DNA of 64,000 nt from JBGPLJ01 sp035644395 (GTDB lineage: Bacteria; Pseudomonadota; Gammaproteobacteria; Steroidobacterales; Steroidobacteraceae): contig DASQOR010000086.1 in NCBI GenBank assembly GCA_035644395.1, positions 1-64,000 of the forward strand, written 5' to 3'. Under the pieces are notes generated by a model. It did no database searches, had not been told where the DNA came from, and was given only the letters and a program-made list of their open reading frames with translations. A program made the position numbers and the translations under genes. The first letter of the stretch is position 1. Every line of letters starts with the position of its first letter. Below, one piece after another: positions 51,951-60,814 of this stretch.

Positions 51951-53887
51951 GTCATCTTGCTCCCGGTTCCCGCGGTCCGCCGCCGGCTGCGCGCGGAGAG
52001 CACCGCGAAGCCGCAAGCGGCCACGAGCAGCGGCATGAGAAGGATATTGATCGCCTTCAGCCAGTTGCCGAGGGTTTCGATGTTCTGTGCAAGCCCGTGC
52101 TGCACTTCGCGCAGTTCCTTGCGGATGCGCGTGCGCTCGACCTGGAAGTTCGCGACCTCTTTTTCCTGCTCCGGCGTCAGGATGAGCGAGGACTGGTCGT
52201 TGCGGCGCGACTGCAGCTCGCTCAATTTCTGCTCGGCATCGGTAAGCTGGTGCTGCAGTTCCTGTTCCTTCGCGCGGAAGTGCTCTTCGGCCTGCCGCTT
52301 GATGTCGTCGACGCGCGTGAACGGGCGCGAGTAATTGGCGCGGCTGCGGATGCTGATGAGATCGGCGCTGCCGGTGAGATTGTCGAGCGAGTTGGCGACG
52401 AAGTCGCCGTTCGAGGCCCAGGCCGTGGCAAATCGCTGCCCGAAGAAGTCGCGGCTGCGCACCCAGAGGAGGTCGCCGAGGAGATCCGTGTCGGCGACCA
52501 GGATGATGTTGGCCGGTTGCCTGGAGGTCGTGAGGTGATCGTTCGCCGCGAGCGGTACCGCCGGCAGGCCCTTGATCGGGCCTTCCGCCGCGGCGGGCGA
52601 ACCGTTCGGATACGCGCTCGTCAGCGTGCCGCCGATGCGCGCGGCGATCACGTAGCGCTCGCCGGTCGGCTTGAAGCCGTCGCGCAGCGTGGCCGGATCG
52701 GTCGCCATCCGCACGCGCTCGACCGGGAGGATCCCTGCCTCGGCGCTCGACTGGATGAGCGGCTCGAAGGTGATTTTCGCGTCCTTGCGCTTGCTGAAGT
52801 GGCCCGCGGTGTAGACGTTCACCGTCTCGAGCTGGCTCGTGACGACGTCGTCATGGTTGAAGCTCGCGGCCGGCAGGCCGAGGATCGCGATGTGGCGGAC
52901 GGGCTTGGAGTCCTGCCCGTTCGAAACATTCAGGCCCGTGGCGAGGTCGCCGACGATCTCGTTCGGCTTGAACTCGACGCCCCAGGCGCCGAGGAGCGGT
53001 TCGAGTGTCGAAGCCTTCGACACGCCGAAATTCGCGAACGGCTGGTTCGGATCCTGCCCCGCGGTGTCCTGCTCGGCCTGTGGATCGACGAAGACGAGCG
53101 CCTTGCCGCCGCGAAGCACGAACTGGTCGATCGCGTAGAGCGCGGCGGGCGCGAGTTCCTTCGGGTGGACGATCATCAGCACGTCGACATCGGCATCGAT
53201 CGCCTTGAGGTCGGCTTTGAGCGTGCGCACGTTGAAGAGCTGCTCGAGCTGGCTCAGTACCGTCCAGGGCTCGCGCATCTGCTGCGTCATCGGGTTGTAG
53301 CCCGCGTCCATGGGCAGCCCCGTGATGAGGCCGACGACCGGTTTCTTCGGCGTCGCCAGCTCATGGATGAGCCGCACCACGTCGTATTCGAGGAATTGCG
53401 CACGGTTCGTGTCGAAGAACGCAATGCTCGCCTGGCCGTCGGTGGAATTCGTGCCGGCGAGTCCGAAGTAGATTTTCTCGTCGGTCTTGTAGGGCGCCCC
53501 CTGCAGGCCGAATTCGGTCGCGCGGTCCTCTTCCTCGGAGAAGGGTTCGGGGTCGATCACGCTCAGGCGGATCTTGCCGTTCGAGCGCGCCTCGATCTCC
53601 TGCAGGAGTTCGCGCACGCGGGCGGCGTAGGCCCTGGCGTCCGGCAGGTCGCCCGTGAGCTTGCTCGAATAGAAGAAGTAGAGGTTGATCGGCTCCTGCA
53701 ATTTCGCGAGCGTGTTCTTCGTGCCGGCAGCGAGCGAGTAGAGATGGTTGTCGGTGAAGTCGAGGCGCCAGCCCCTCAGGCCGAAAGTGAGGAGCATCGT
53801 GAGGCCGATGAAAATCGCCGCGAGCGCGATGAGCGCGCCGGCGCCGAAGGACCTGCGGCCAAGGAGCTTGGGGGAGGCGGTCGCCAT
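51947..53887 (-). CDS. GldG-like ABC-associated membrane protein
   Basis: 646 residues. N-terminal membrane segment (ALIALAAIFIGLTMLLTFGL), a large periplasmic region (FTDNHLYSLAAGTKNTLAKL, VIDPEPFSEEEDRA, PVVGLITGLP, VDVLMIVHPKELAPAALYAI, GGKALVFVDP), a coiled coil near 545-615 and a C-terminal membrane segment. It corresponds to the GldG/IFT52-like component of gliding-type ABC systems. In Bacteroidetes GldAFG supports gliding; in proteobacteria the role is unknown. Confidence 0.9.
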   Translation of the reverse strand: MATASPKLLGRRSFGAGALIALAAIFIGLTMLLTFGLRGWRLDFTDNHLYSLAAGTKNTLAKLQEPINLYFFYSSKLTGDLPDARAYAARVRELLQEIEARSNGKIRLSVIDPEPFSEEEDRATEFGLQGAPYKTDEKIYFGLAGTNSTDGQASIAFFDTNRAQFLEYDVVRLIHELATPKKPVVGLITGLPMDAGYNPMTQQMREPWTVLSQLEQLFNVRTLKADLKAIDADVDVLMIVHPKELAPAALYAIDQFVLRGGKALVFVDPQAEQDTAGQDPNQPFANFGVSKASTLEPLLGAWGVEFKPNEIVGDLATGLNVSNGQDSKPVRHIAILGLPAASFNHDDVVTSQLETVNVYTAGHFSKRKDAKITFEPLIQSSAEAGILPVERVRMATDPATLRDGFKPTGERYVIAARIGGTLTSAYPNGSPAAAEGPIKGLPAVPLAANDHLTTSRQPANIILVADTDLLGDLLWVRSRDFFGQRFATAWASNGDFVANSLDNLTGSADLISIRSRANYSRPFTRVDDIKRQAEEHFRAKEQELQHQLTDAEQKLSELQSRRNDQSSLILTPEQEKEVANFQVERTRIRKELREVQHGLAQNIETLGNWLKAINILLMPLLVAACGFAVLSARSRRRTAGTGSKMT

Positions 53888-53891
53888 GGCG

Positions 53892-54626
53892 TTACTCCGC
53901 CTTCTTGATGTCGATGATGATCACGGTGGCGAGCAGCCAGAAGCCCATGACCATCAGGAAGAAGAGGAGGTCGCGCAGGTCGAGGACGCCCTTCGAGATC
54001 GACTGGAAGCGCATCAGGAAGCTGAAGCCGGCGATGGCATCGACTATTGCGGCGGGAAGGATGTGGGACAGGCCATCGCGCACGATCGGAAGCGCGGCGA
54101 GGACGCTGACGAGGCTGATGACAAGTCCCAGCACGAAGGCGATGACCTGGTTGCGGGTGAGGGCCGACATGCAGGTGCCGACCGCCAGGAAGCCGCCTGC
54201 CATGAGCAGTGCCCCGAGATAGCCGACGAAGATGGCGCCGTTGTCGGGATCGCCGAGCCAGGCGACCGTGATCCAGATCGGGAACGTGAGCGCGAGCAGG
54301 ATGCCGGCGAAGCACCACGCGGCGAGGAACTTGCCGACGGCCGCCTGCCACAGGGTGATGGGCAGCGTCATGAGCAACTCGATGCTGCCGCTCGAGCGCT
54401 CCTCGGCCCAGAGCCGCATGGAGATCGCGGGGATGAAAAAAGCGAAGAGCCAGGGCAGCCACTGGAAGAAGGTATTGAGGTCCGCCTGGTTGCTGCCGTA
54501 GAAGCCGCCGAAATAGAAGGTGAAGGCATTGGCGACCACCAGGAAGAAGAAGATCACGACATAAGCGAGCGGCGTGACGAAATAGCTCGCAAGTTCCCGG
54601 CGGAAAATGATTGCGATGCTATTCAT
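53892..54626 (-). CDS. ABC-2 type permease (GldF-like)
   Basis: 244 residues, six membrane segments: SYFVTPLAYVVIFFFLVVAN, WLFAFFIPAISMRLWAEERSSG, LAAWCFAGILLALTFPIWIT, and a final FFLMVMGFWLLATVIIIDI. The ISMRLWAEERSSGSIELLMT stretch is typical of ABC-2 permeases. It pairs with the ATPase (8-base overlap) and GldG-like protein (4-base gap). Confidence 0.93.
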   Translation of the reverse strand: MNSIAIIFRRELASYFVTPLAYVVIFFFLVVANAFTFYFGGFYGSNQADLNTFFQWLPWLFAFFIPAISMRLWAEERSSGSIELLMTLPITLWQAAVGKFLAAWCFAGILLALTFPIWITVAWLGDPDNGAIFVGYLGALLMAGGFLAVGTCMSALTRNQVIAFVLGLVISLVSVLAALPIVRDGLSHILPAAIVDAIAGFSFLMRFQSISKGVLDLRDLLFFLMVMGFWLLATVIIIDIKKAE

Positions 54627-55572
54627 TGGCGGCCTTCACCTGCGTGCCGGGCTCGGTAATCGTGCGGAACACTTCGTCGAGCCTGCCGGCTTCGAGGTGC
54701 AGCTCCTTGAGGTTCCAGCGCTCGCGCGCCGCGAGCTCGCTCACCACCGGCAGCACGAGCTCATTCGGGCGCGGGAAAGCCGTGAGGCGTGCCTCGCGCT
54801 CGTTCACCTCGACGCTTGCCACGGCCGGCAGCGCCGCGACTGCGGCACGCGCCTTCGCCAGTGCTCCGCTTTCCTCGAAGCGGATGCTGACCGCATTGTG
54901 GTAGCGCGAGCGTGCTTCCAGCGCCTGCGGCGTGTCGTCGGCAAGAATCCTGCCGCGCGCGATGATGATGGCGCGGCTGCAGACGGCGTTGACCTCTTCG
55001 AGGATGTGCGTCGAGATCACCACGATCTTGTCCGCCGCCATCTCGCCGATGAGCGCGCGCACTTCGTGCTTCTGGTTTGGATCGAGTCCGTCCGTCGGTT
55101 CGTCGAGCACCAGCACCTGCGGATCGTGCACGATCGCCTGCGCGAGTCCAATGCGGCGGCGAAATCCCTTCGACAGCGTTTCGACGGACTGCTGCAGGAC
55201 CGGGCCGAGGTGCAGCCGTTCGATGACGTGCTCGAGGCGTGACTTGCGCCGCTCGCCGGCGAGACCCCGGATATCGGCGATGAATTCGAGAAAGGCCCGG
55301 ACCGTCATTTCGCCGTAGGCGGGCGCGCCCTCGGGCAGGTAGCCCATGACGGAGCGCGCGGCGATCGGCGCGGTCTCCACGTCGTGACCGCAGACGCTCG
55401 CACGCCCGGAGGTCGGCGCGATGAAGCCCGCGATCATGCGCATCGTGGTCGATTTGCCCGCGCCATTCGGCCCGAGAAATCCGAGGATCTCGCCGGGCCC
55501 GACGCTGAACGACAGGTCATCGACCGCGACCAGCGATCCGTAGCGCTTGCTGAGATGCTCGGTCTTGATCAT
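54619..55572 (-). CDS. ABC transporter ATP-binding protein (GldA-like)
   Basis: 317 residues from the ATG of MIKTEHLSKRYG, preceded by AGAAGG; upstream in-frame codons are non-homologous. Walker A GPNGAGKSTT, Q-loop YLPEGAPAYGEMTV, signature LSKGFRRRIGLAQAI (degenerate LSGGQ), Walker B VLVLDEPTDGLDP, H-loop STHILEEV. The C-terminal ~80 residues are an extra domain seen in this subfamily. First gene of ABC-permease-GldG-DUF4340-RDD. Confidence 0.95.
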   Translation of the reverse strand: MIKTEHLSKRYGSLVAVDDLSFSVGPGEILGFLGPNGAGKSTTMRMIAGFIAPTSGRASVCGHDVETAPIAARSVMGYLPEGAPAYGEMTVRAFLEFIADIRGLAGERRKSRLEHVIERLHLGPVLQQSVETLSKGFRRRIGLAQAIVHDPQVLVLDEPTDGLDPNQKHEVRALIGEMAADKIVVISTHILEEVNAVCSRAIIIARGRILADDTPQALEARSRYHNAVSIRFEESGALAKARAAVAALPAVASVEVNEREARLTAFPRPNELVLPVVSELAARERWNLKELHLEAGRLDEVFRTITEPGTQVKAANE

Positions 55573-55717
55573 TCGAGGCCTTCTCTGACGCAGGTCCGCC
55601 GGGCGAGTTCCCCGCGGGCCGGCGAGCTTTTTTTCTGGCGGGCGATTGTGTCGACGGGCCCCGTAAAATTCAAGCACACTCGCGATGAAGATTTCTTCAA
55701 GTCGCCGGAGTGGAGGC

Positions 55718-56425
55718 ATGGCGGAGCCGGGCGCGGGATCGGCGGGGCGGATGGTCTGGGACTGGCCGGTGCGTCTCACGCACTGGCTGCTGGTCGGCAC
55801 GGTGACGGGATCCTATGTCACGCATCGGCTCGGCCCCGACCAGTTCAAGTATCACCGATGGTTCGGCTATGCGACGCTGATGCTGGTCACCGTGCGCATC
55901 CTCTGGGGTTTCATCGGAACCCGGCATGCGCGCTTTGCCGCGTTCGTACGCGGGCCCGTCGCCGTTGCGCGCTACTTGGCCGGATTCGTGCGTGGCCGCT
56001 TCGAGGGCTACGCGGGTCACAACCCGGCGGGCGGATGGATCATTTTCCTGATGCTGGCGCTGCTCTTGGCGCAGGCGCTCACGGGCCTCTTCGCAAACGA
56101 CGAGATCGCGAGCACGGGCCCGCTCTACGGCTATGTCACCAGCGCCGTCAGCAATCGCCTGACGGCATGGCATCACCGCATCTTCGATGCGATCCTCATC
56201 GCGATCGCGCTGCACGTTGTCGCGGTACTTGCGTACCTCTGGCTGAAGCGCACGAACCTGATCGGCCCGATGGTCACGGGCCGCAAGCCCGCGGAGTCGG
56301 TGGCGCCCGGCGAGGAGATTCCCGGCTCACGCGGCTGGCTGTGGATCGGGCTCGTCGCCGCGGCGGGCGCGGCGCTCGCGTGGATCATCGCGCGGGCGCC
56401 CGCCGCCGGGCTCTTCGTCTTCTAG
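55718..56425 (+). CDS. Cytochrome b561-type di-heme membrane protein
   Basis: 235 residues from an ATG preceded by GGAG; an upstream ATG at 55685 lacks a ribosome site. Four main membrane segments with heme-ligand histidines in LTHWLLVGTVTGS, KYHRWFGYATLML, WHHRIFDAILIAIALHVVAV. It belongs to the cytochrome b561/hydrogenase-type b family and would pass quinol electrons to a periplasmic acceptor. The cytochrome c' gene converges just downstream, a natural partner. Confidence 0.9.
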   Translation: MAEPGAGSAGRMVWDWPVRLTHWLLVGTVTGSYVTHRLGPDQFKYHRWFGYATLMLVTVRILWGFIGTRHARFAAFVRGPVAVARYLAGFVRGRFEGYAGHNPAGGWIIFLMLALLLAQALTGLFANDEIASTGPLYGYVTSAVSNRLTAWHHRIFDAILIAIALHVVAVLAYLWLKRTNLIGPMVTGRKPAESVAPGEEIPGSRGWLWIGLVAAAGAALAWIIARAPAAGLFVF

Positions 56426-56429
56426 CGGG

Positions 56430-56924
56430 CTATTCTTCCTTGCGGAATTTGTCGTGGCAGCTCTTGCACGCAAGCCCCACCGCGCCCACCGCGGGCTGAA
56501 TCTGCTTGAGATCACCGGTCTTCGCCGCGGCGACGAGCGCCGCCGATTTCTCGCTCAATTCCTGCATGCGCCCGGCGAACCCGGCGCTGTTCGTCCAGAT
56601 CTCGGGCAGGGCCCGCGTCGGCGCACCCGCCGCCGAGCCAGCCGGAAAGGCTTCCGGCAGGATGCCCGCGATGAAATTCACGCGCTCGGCGCGCTTGGTG
56701 AACTCCGCCGCGTCATAGGGGATCCTGCCGTTCGCCATCGCATAGGCCGGGCCGAAATTGCCGGCCATCACCGTGTAGAGCGCCTTCCGATACTTGATCT
56801 GCAGCTCGGCTGGGCTCGGATCCGCGGCGGTGGCGCGCAGGGCGAGCAAGGCAAGCCCCGTGAGGACCGCCGAGGCCGCAACCAGGGATCCCCATCGCAC
56901 CGTCTTCGATCGCATCGTTGTCAT
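56430..56924 (-). CDS. Cytochrome c' (class II)
   Basis: 164 residues with a signal peptide (SLVAASAVLTGLALLALRATAA). Class II cytochrome c: four-helix bundle text RKALYTVMAGNFGPAYAMAN and a C-terminal heme site CKSCHDKFRKEE. Cytochromes c' bind NO and protect against nitrosative stress or act in electron transfer. It converges on the b561 gene, 4 bases apart. Confidence 0.93.
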   Translation of the reverse strand: MTTMRSKTVRWGSLVAASAVLTGLALLALRATAADPSPAELQIKYRKALYTVMAGNFGPAYAMANGRIPYDAAEFTKRAERVNFIAGILPEAFPAGSAAGAPTRALPEIWTNSAGFAGRMQELSEKSAALVAAAKTGDLKQIQPAVGAVGLACKSCHDKFRKEE

Positions 56925-56970
56925 GGCTGGCGTCCTGGTTGGACGGCCCGCAGGCCGGATGTCCGGTGAG

Positions 56971-57900
56971 TCACTTTTTCTTCTTCGAACGTTCTTTGTC
57001 CGCCGACTTTTCGATCGCCGCGCGGTTTTCCCTGAGGATGCGGCGGATCTCCGCGGCCGAGGGCCGCCCGGCGAACCGGCCGATGAGTTCGACGAGCTCG
57101 TGCCATCGGCGTCCCCAGACGATGAGGCGCACCGCATCGGCGACGACCGTCGCGGTCGCGTCCTTGCCGGTGTCCTTCGAGGAGGGCGCACGCTCGGCAT
57201 GCGCACGCGCTTCGGATTTCGATTTCGCTTCGCGGCGCGTCGCCTTGCGCGAGTCCGGCTTCGCGCGAGGCGTTTCCACCGTGTCGTCCGGATCGGGCGC
57301 TTTGAGGGCGGGCCGCGGCATTTCGCGCGTTGCTTCCACGGCCGCCTTCAGTGCCCGCTGCTGCCCGGAGTCGGTGCCACGCACTACCGTGGTTTCGTCG
57401 ACCGGCGGCGCTGAGCGAGTCGGGGCCACGGCGACGACGCGCACGATCGGTGACTCGGGCGGAATCGGCGGCAGCTTCACAACCGGTGCGGGCTCGGGTT
57501 TCGCTGCGGCAGGCGGTGCTACCGGTTGCGGTTCCGGTTCGGCAAGCACCGGCTCGGTTCCCGTCGGATCGTCGTCGTCTTCGGATCCTGCAGGCGCTTG
57601 CGCGAGTGGAATGAATCGATCGACCCGGGCGCCCACGAGATTGACGAGGAACGCCATCAGTTCGAGCGCCTCGGCGAATTTCGCATCGCCCATCTTGATG
57701 CGCGAATCGATCTGGTCGCGCAGTTCCTGGGCCTTGCCGCGCGCGACCTCGATGATCCAGCGCGAGGGACGGTCGTGCTCGGGCCAGGGCTGCGCCTTGC
57801 GATACGCTTCCTCGTCGAGTGTCACGTACTCAAGATGCAGCTCGAGGCTCGTGAGCCATTTGTCGAGCAACTCCCGGATGCGTTCGTCGGCCGGGTTCAC
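56971..57900 (-). CDS. Unknown protein with helical N-domain and charged tail
   Basis: 309 residues from a GTG 13 bases after the bTHX stop; family not recognised. Residues 1-100 look globular and helical (ADERIRELLDKWLTSLELHL, RPSRWIIEVARGKAQELRDQ, LELMAFLVNLVGARVDRFIP). Then a Pro/Ala/Glu-rich linker (about 105-230), a second helical domain (VVADAVRLIVWGRRWHELVEL, PSAAEIRRILRENRAAIEKS) and a Lys-rich end (ERSKKKK). The basic end and its position after a ribosomal gene suggest a nucleic-acid link, which is only inference. Confidence 0.75.
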   Translation of the reverse strand: MNPADERIRELLDKWLTSLELHLEYVTLDEEAYRKAQPWPEHDRPSRWIIEVARGKAQELRDQIDSRIKMGDAKFAEALELMAFLVNLVGARVDRFIPLAQAPAGSEDDDDPTGTEPVLAEPEPQPVAPPAAAKPEPAPVVKLPPIPPESPIVRVVAVAPTRSAPPVDETTVVRGTDSGQQRALKAAVEATREMPRPALKAPDPDDTVETPRAKPDSRKATRREAKSKSEARAHAERAPSSKDTGKDATATVVADAVRLIVWGRRWHELVELIGRFAGRPSAAEIRRILRENRAAIEKSADKERSKKKK

Positions 57901-57913
57901 AACGGTCGAGCCT

Positions 57914-58021
57914 TTAGCGCTTGCCGGCCTTCTTCTTGGCCTTCTTCTTGCCCGGACGGCGTGCGCCGTATGTACCAGCCCAGATCTTGCCGCGGCGGCT
58001 GCGGCGATCACCTTTACCCAT
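57914..58021 (-). CDS. 30S ribosomal protein bTHX
   Basis: A 35-residue, very basic protein, too short for ordinary ORF thresholds. It starts MGKGDRRSRRGKIWAGTYG, continues ARRPGKKKAKKKAGKR and ends at TAA 57914-57916. This matches the THX family (MGKGD[KR]..R.GKI..GTYG.YRP), a small protein bound at the top of the 30S head in Thermus and in several proteobacteria. A GAGG lies 5 bases before the ATG. The unknown protein gene follows 13 bases downstream. Confidence 0.92.
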   Translation of the reverse strand: MGKGDRRSRRGKIWAGTYGARRPGKKKAKKKAGKR

Positions 58022-58062
58022 GGAATCCTCGCGTCGGTGCCAAAAGGGGAGTGCGGCGCACT

Positions 58063-58833
58063 CTAGCCGATGGTCGTGCCGCCGTCGATGACCAGCGTGT
58101 GACCGGTCACGTAGGACGCCGCATCGGAGCAGAGCCAGACGATGCCCTCCGCGATCTCGGCGGGCTGCGAGATGCGGCCCATGGGCGTGCCTTCCGCGAT
58201 CACGGACACGTCCACCTTGCCTGCAATCATGCGCGCCAGCAGTCCCGTATCGACCGCGCCGGGAGCGATCGCGTTGACGCGGATGTTCGAGCGCGCAAGT
58301 TCCAGTGCCGCCGATTTCGTGAGGCCGATGACTCCGTGTTTGCTCGCGGCATAGATCGCGACGTTCGCAAGTCCCTCGACACCCGCCATCGAGGAGGTAT
58401 TGACGATCGCGCCGCCGCCCTTCGCGAGCATGTGCTCGATCTCGTATTTCATGCCGAGCCAGATGCCGCGCAGGTTGATGCTGATGAGGCGATCGAAATC
58501 CTCGGCCGTCGCTTCGTGCACGGGACCGAAGCGGCCCTCGGTGCCCGCATTGTTCACAGCGGCGTGGACGCGCCCGAAACGCTCGACGGCGCGCGACATG
58601 ACCGCCTGCACGTCAGACTCGCGTCGGACATCGGCCTCCAGGAAATCCGCGTCGACTCCGTGGACCTTGCGGATGTGCGCCACGACCGCGCTGCCGTCGT
58701 CCTTGCCGAGCCCGGCGACGAAGACATTCGCGCCCGCGGCCGCGAAGCGCTCCGCCGCCGCGCGCCCGATGCCCGTCGTGCCGCCGATCACGAGTGCGGT
58801 CCGGCCCTTGAAATTGAGTGCGTCGTTCGCCAT
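58063..58833 (-). CDS. Short-chain dehydrogenase/reductase
   Basis: 256 residues from the ATG of MANDALNFKGRTALVIGG. Classical SDR: cofactor loop VIGGTTGIGRAAAERF, NNAG, SSMAG and catalytic YAASK, then the C-terminal YVTGHTLVIDGGTTIG. NAD(P) choice is not clear. It closes a run of catabolic genes on the minus strand and lies 11 bases after the P450 gene. Substrate unknown; probably a hydroxy- or ketone intermediate from the neighbours. Confidence 0.93.
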   Translation of the reverse strand: MANDALNFKGRTALVIGGTTGIGRAAAERFAAAGANVFVAGLGKDDGSAVVAHIRKVHGVDADFLEADVRRESDVQAVMSRAVERFGRVHAAVNNAGTEGRFGPVHEATAEDFDRLISINLRGIWLGMKYEIEHMLAKGGGAIVNTSSMAGVEGLANVAIYAASKHGVIGLTKSAALELARSNIRVNAIAPGAVDTGLLARMIAGKVDVSVIAEGTPMGRISQPAEIAEGIVWLCSDAASYVTGHTLVIDGGTTIG

Positions 58834-58844
58834 GGCTGCTCCTG

Positions 58845-60032
58845 TCAATGCACGGCCGCGTGGATCCTGAGCGGCAGGGACGCCGGGCCGTGGCCGATGG
58901 TGGTCATCCACGGCTCCGGCTCGCCGGCGGGCTCGAATCGATCGATGTACTTGACGAGCGCTCCAAGGAGCGCATCGGCTTCGAGGAGCGCGAGCACGCG
59001 CCCGACGCAGGCGTGCACGCCATAGCCCCAGCCGACGCTGCCGCGCAGGTCGCGGCGGATGTCGAAAGCCTCGGGATCCGGCCACTTGCGCGGATCGCGA
59101 TTGGCGGCGGCGAACATGAGGCCGCAACGCTCACCCTTGGGAATGAGGTAGCCCTCGATCTCGACATCGCGCGTCGCGATGCGGCCGGCCATCCGCGACG
59201 GCGAGTCCCAGCGCAGGCTTTCCTCGAAGGCGCTGCGCAGGAGGGTTGGTTGCGCCCGCAGGGCCGCGAATTGCTGTGGAAAGAGGCTGAAGGCGCGCAT
59301 CGCGGTCGACAGCGTCATGACCGTCGTGTCGGCGGCGGCCGAGAGCAGGATCCCGACGAGCAGCTTCGCCTCGTCCTGCGTGATCTCGCCGTGATCGGCG
59401 GCGAGGAACATCTGCATGCCGAGCCCGTCTGGATCGAGGTTCGTGCGATTGCAGCACTCGTCGACCCAGGCGATCACCGGCCCGACGTTCTGCATGGCTT
59501 CGGCGAAGAGCTCGTTCTGCGGCCCGAGCGTCGCCCAGACCATGTGGCCGAAGGCCGTCATGTTCTCCCGGCCAGCCTGCGGCAGGCCGAGCAGGTCCGG
59601 CAGCACCTTGTAGACGAAGGGCCGTGAGATCTGATCGACGACGTCGATCGTCTCGCCGCTGCGTTGCGCTACCTGCCGCACGAGCGCGTCGGCATCCGCG
59701 TTGAAGGCCGTTGCCATCTTCGACATGGCCCTGGGCGAGAGCGCCGAGGCGATGACTGGCCGCACTTCGGTGTGGCGGGGAGGGTCGTCCACCAGCAGGA
59801 TCTCCGGCCGCACGGAATTCGGGTCGTGCCAGGGCCGCGAGCGCGAGGAGAACGCCTGCCAGTCCTTCAAGCCCTCCGCGACCTGCGCGTGTCGCGCGAT
59901 CATCGTGATGTTCTCGCGCCCGAGCTTCACGGCCGGTGCGAGCTCACGCAGCGCATCGTCGACGGCGCGGGCATTGCGCACGGCCTCGCGATTGAAGATG
60001 TCGTCATCGAGCACGGGTGCCGCTTTGGTCAT
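58845..60032 (-). CDS. Cytochrome P450
   Basis: 395 residues, soluble bacterial type. I-helix LLSAAADTTVMTLS (A/G-x-D-T), ExxR in EESLRWDSPSRMAGR, and heme loop GWGYGVHACVGRVLALLEA with the ligand Cys near 341 (Trp-Gly in place of the usual Phe-Gly). It would hydroxylate a hydrophobic substrate using a ferredoxin and reductase, neither of which is in the window. Two bases separate it from the upstream SDR gene. Confidence 0.95.
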   Translation of the reverse strand: MTKAAPVLDDDIFNREAVRNARAVDDALRELAPAVKLGRENITMIARHAQVAEGLKDWQAFSSRSRPWHDPNSVRPEILLVDDPPRHTEVRPVIASALSPRAMSKMATAFNADADALVRQVAQRSGETIDVVDQISRPFVYKVLPDLLGLPQAGRENMTAFGHMVWATLGPQNELFAEAMQNVGPVIAWVDECCNRTNLDPDGLGMQMFLAADHGEITQDEAKLLVGILLSAAADTTVMTLSTAMRAFSLFPQQFAALRAQPTLLRSAFEESLRWDSPSRMAGRIATRDVEIEGYLIPKGERCGLMFAAANRDPRKWPDPEAFDIRRDLRGSVGWGYGVHACVGRVLALLEADALLGALVKYIDRFEPAGEPEPWMTTIGHGPASLPLRIHAAVH

Positions 60033-60034
60033 GG

Positions 60035-60799
60035 CTAGCCCTGCGCGGCGGCGATACCGCCGTCGACATGCAGGATCTCGCCGTTGATGAACGAGGCGTC
60101 CCGGCTGAGGAGAAAGGCGACGGCGGCCGCGTTATCCTCCTCGCGTCCGAGGCGCCGCAGTGGAATCGTGCGCGCGCGACGCTCGTATTCCGCCCGATCG
60201 TTGAGTCCCATCGCACCCGGTGTTGGCACCGATCCGGGTGCCACGGCATTGACGCGCACTTTCCGCGGGCCGAGTTCCGCGGCGAGCGTCTTCGTGAGCG
60301 TGACGATCGCGCCCTTCACGAGACTGTAGACCGCCGTATTCGGAAAGCCGCGCTCGGCGACGGGCGAGGCGAGATTGACGATCGCGCCGCCGCGGGCGGC
60401 GTCCATGTGGGCAAGCAAGAGCTGCGCACCCCACACCGAGCCCTTGATGCCGATGGCGAGCATGCGGTCGAGCACCTCGTCGGTGACCTTTTCGATCGGC
60501 TCATAGCGCAGCAGCATCGCATTGTTGATTACGGCGTCGATGCGGCCGCGTTCGCCCGCGAATTTCGCGGCGGCGTTCGCGAATGCCATGCGATTCGAAA
60601 CATCCGCGACGTAGGCGTGGGCTTTGCCGCCGCTCTTAATGATGGCGGCCGCCGCCGCGCCGCAGCTCTCGCCGTCGACGTCGATCAGACCGACCGTCGC
60701 GCCGCAGCCCGCGAGCGTTTCGGCCATCGACTTGCCGAGCCCCCGGCCGGCGCCCGTGATGAGAATCGCCTGGTCACCGAGATCGTATGAGACTGCCAT
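60035..60799 (-). CDS. Short-chain dehydrogenase/reductase
   Basis: 254 residues. SDR cofactor loop TGAGRGLGKSMAETLAG, D in GLIDVDG (suggesting NAD), INNAM in place of NNAG, and catalytic YSLVK. The C-terminal end FINGEILHVDGG is standard. It differs from the SDR at 58063 enough to be a separate paralogue. Part of the same operon as the P450 (2-base gap) and the hydrolase gene upstream. Confidence 0.92.
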   Translation of the reverse strand: MAVSYDLGDQAILITGAGRGLGKSMAETLAGCGATVGLIDVDGESCGAAAAAIIKSGGKAHAYVADVSNRMAFANAAAKFAGERGRIDAVINNAMLLRYEPIEKVTDEVLDRMLAIGIKGSVWGAQLLLAHMDAARGGAIVNLASPVAERGFPNTAVYSLVKGAIVTLTKTLAAELGPRKVRVNAVAPGSVPTPGAMGLNDRAEYERRARTIPLRRLGREEDNAAAVAFLLSRDASFINGEILHVDGGIAAAQG

Positions 60800-60814
60800 G
60801 GCTCGCTCCGTCGC

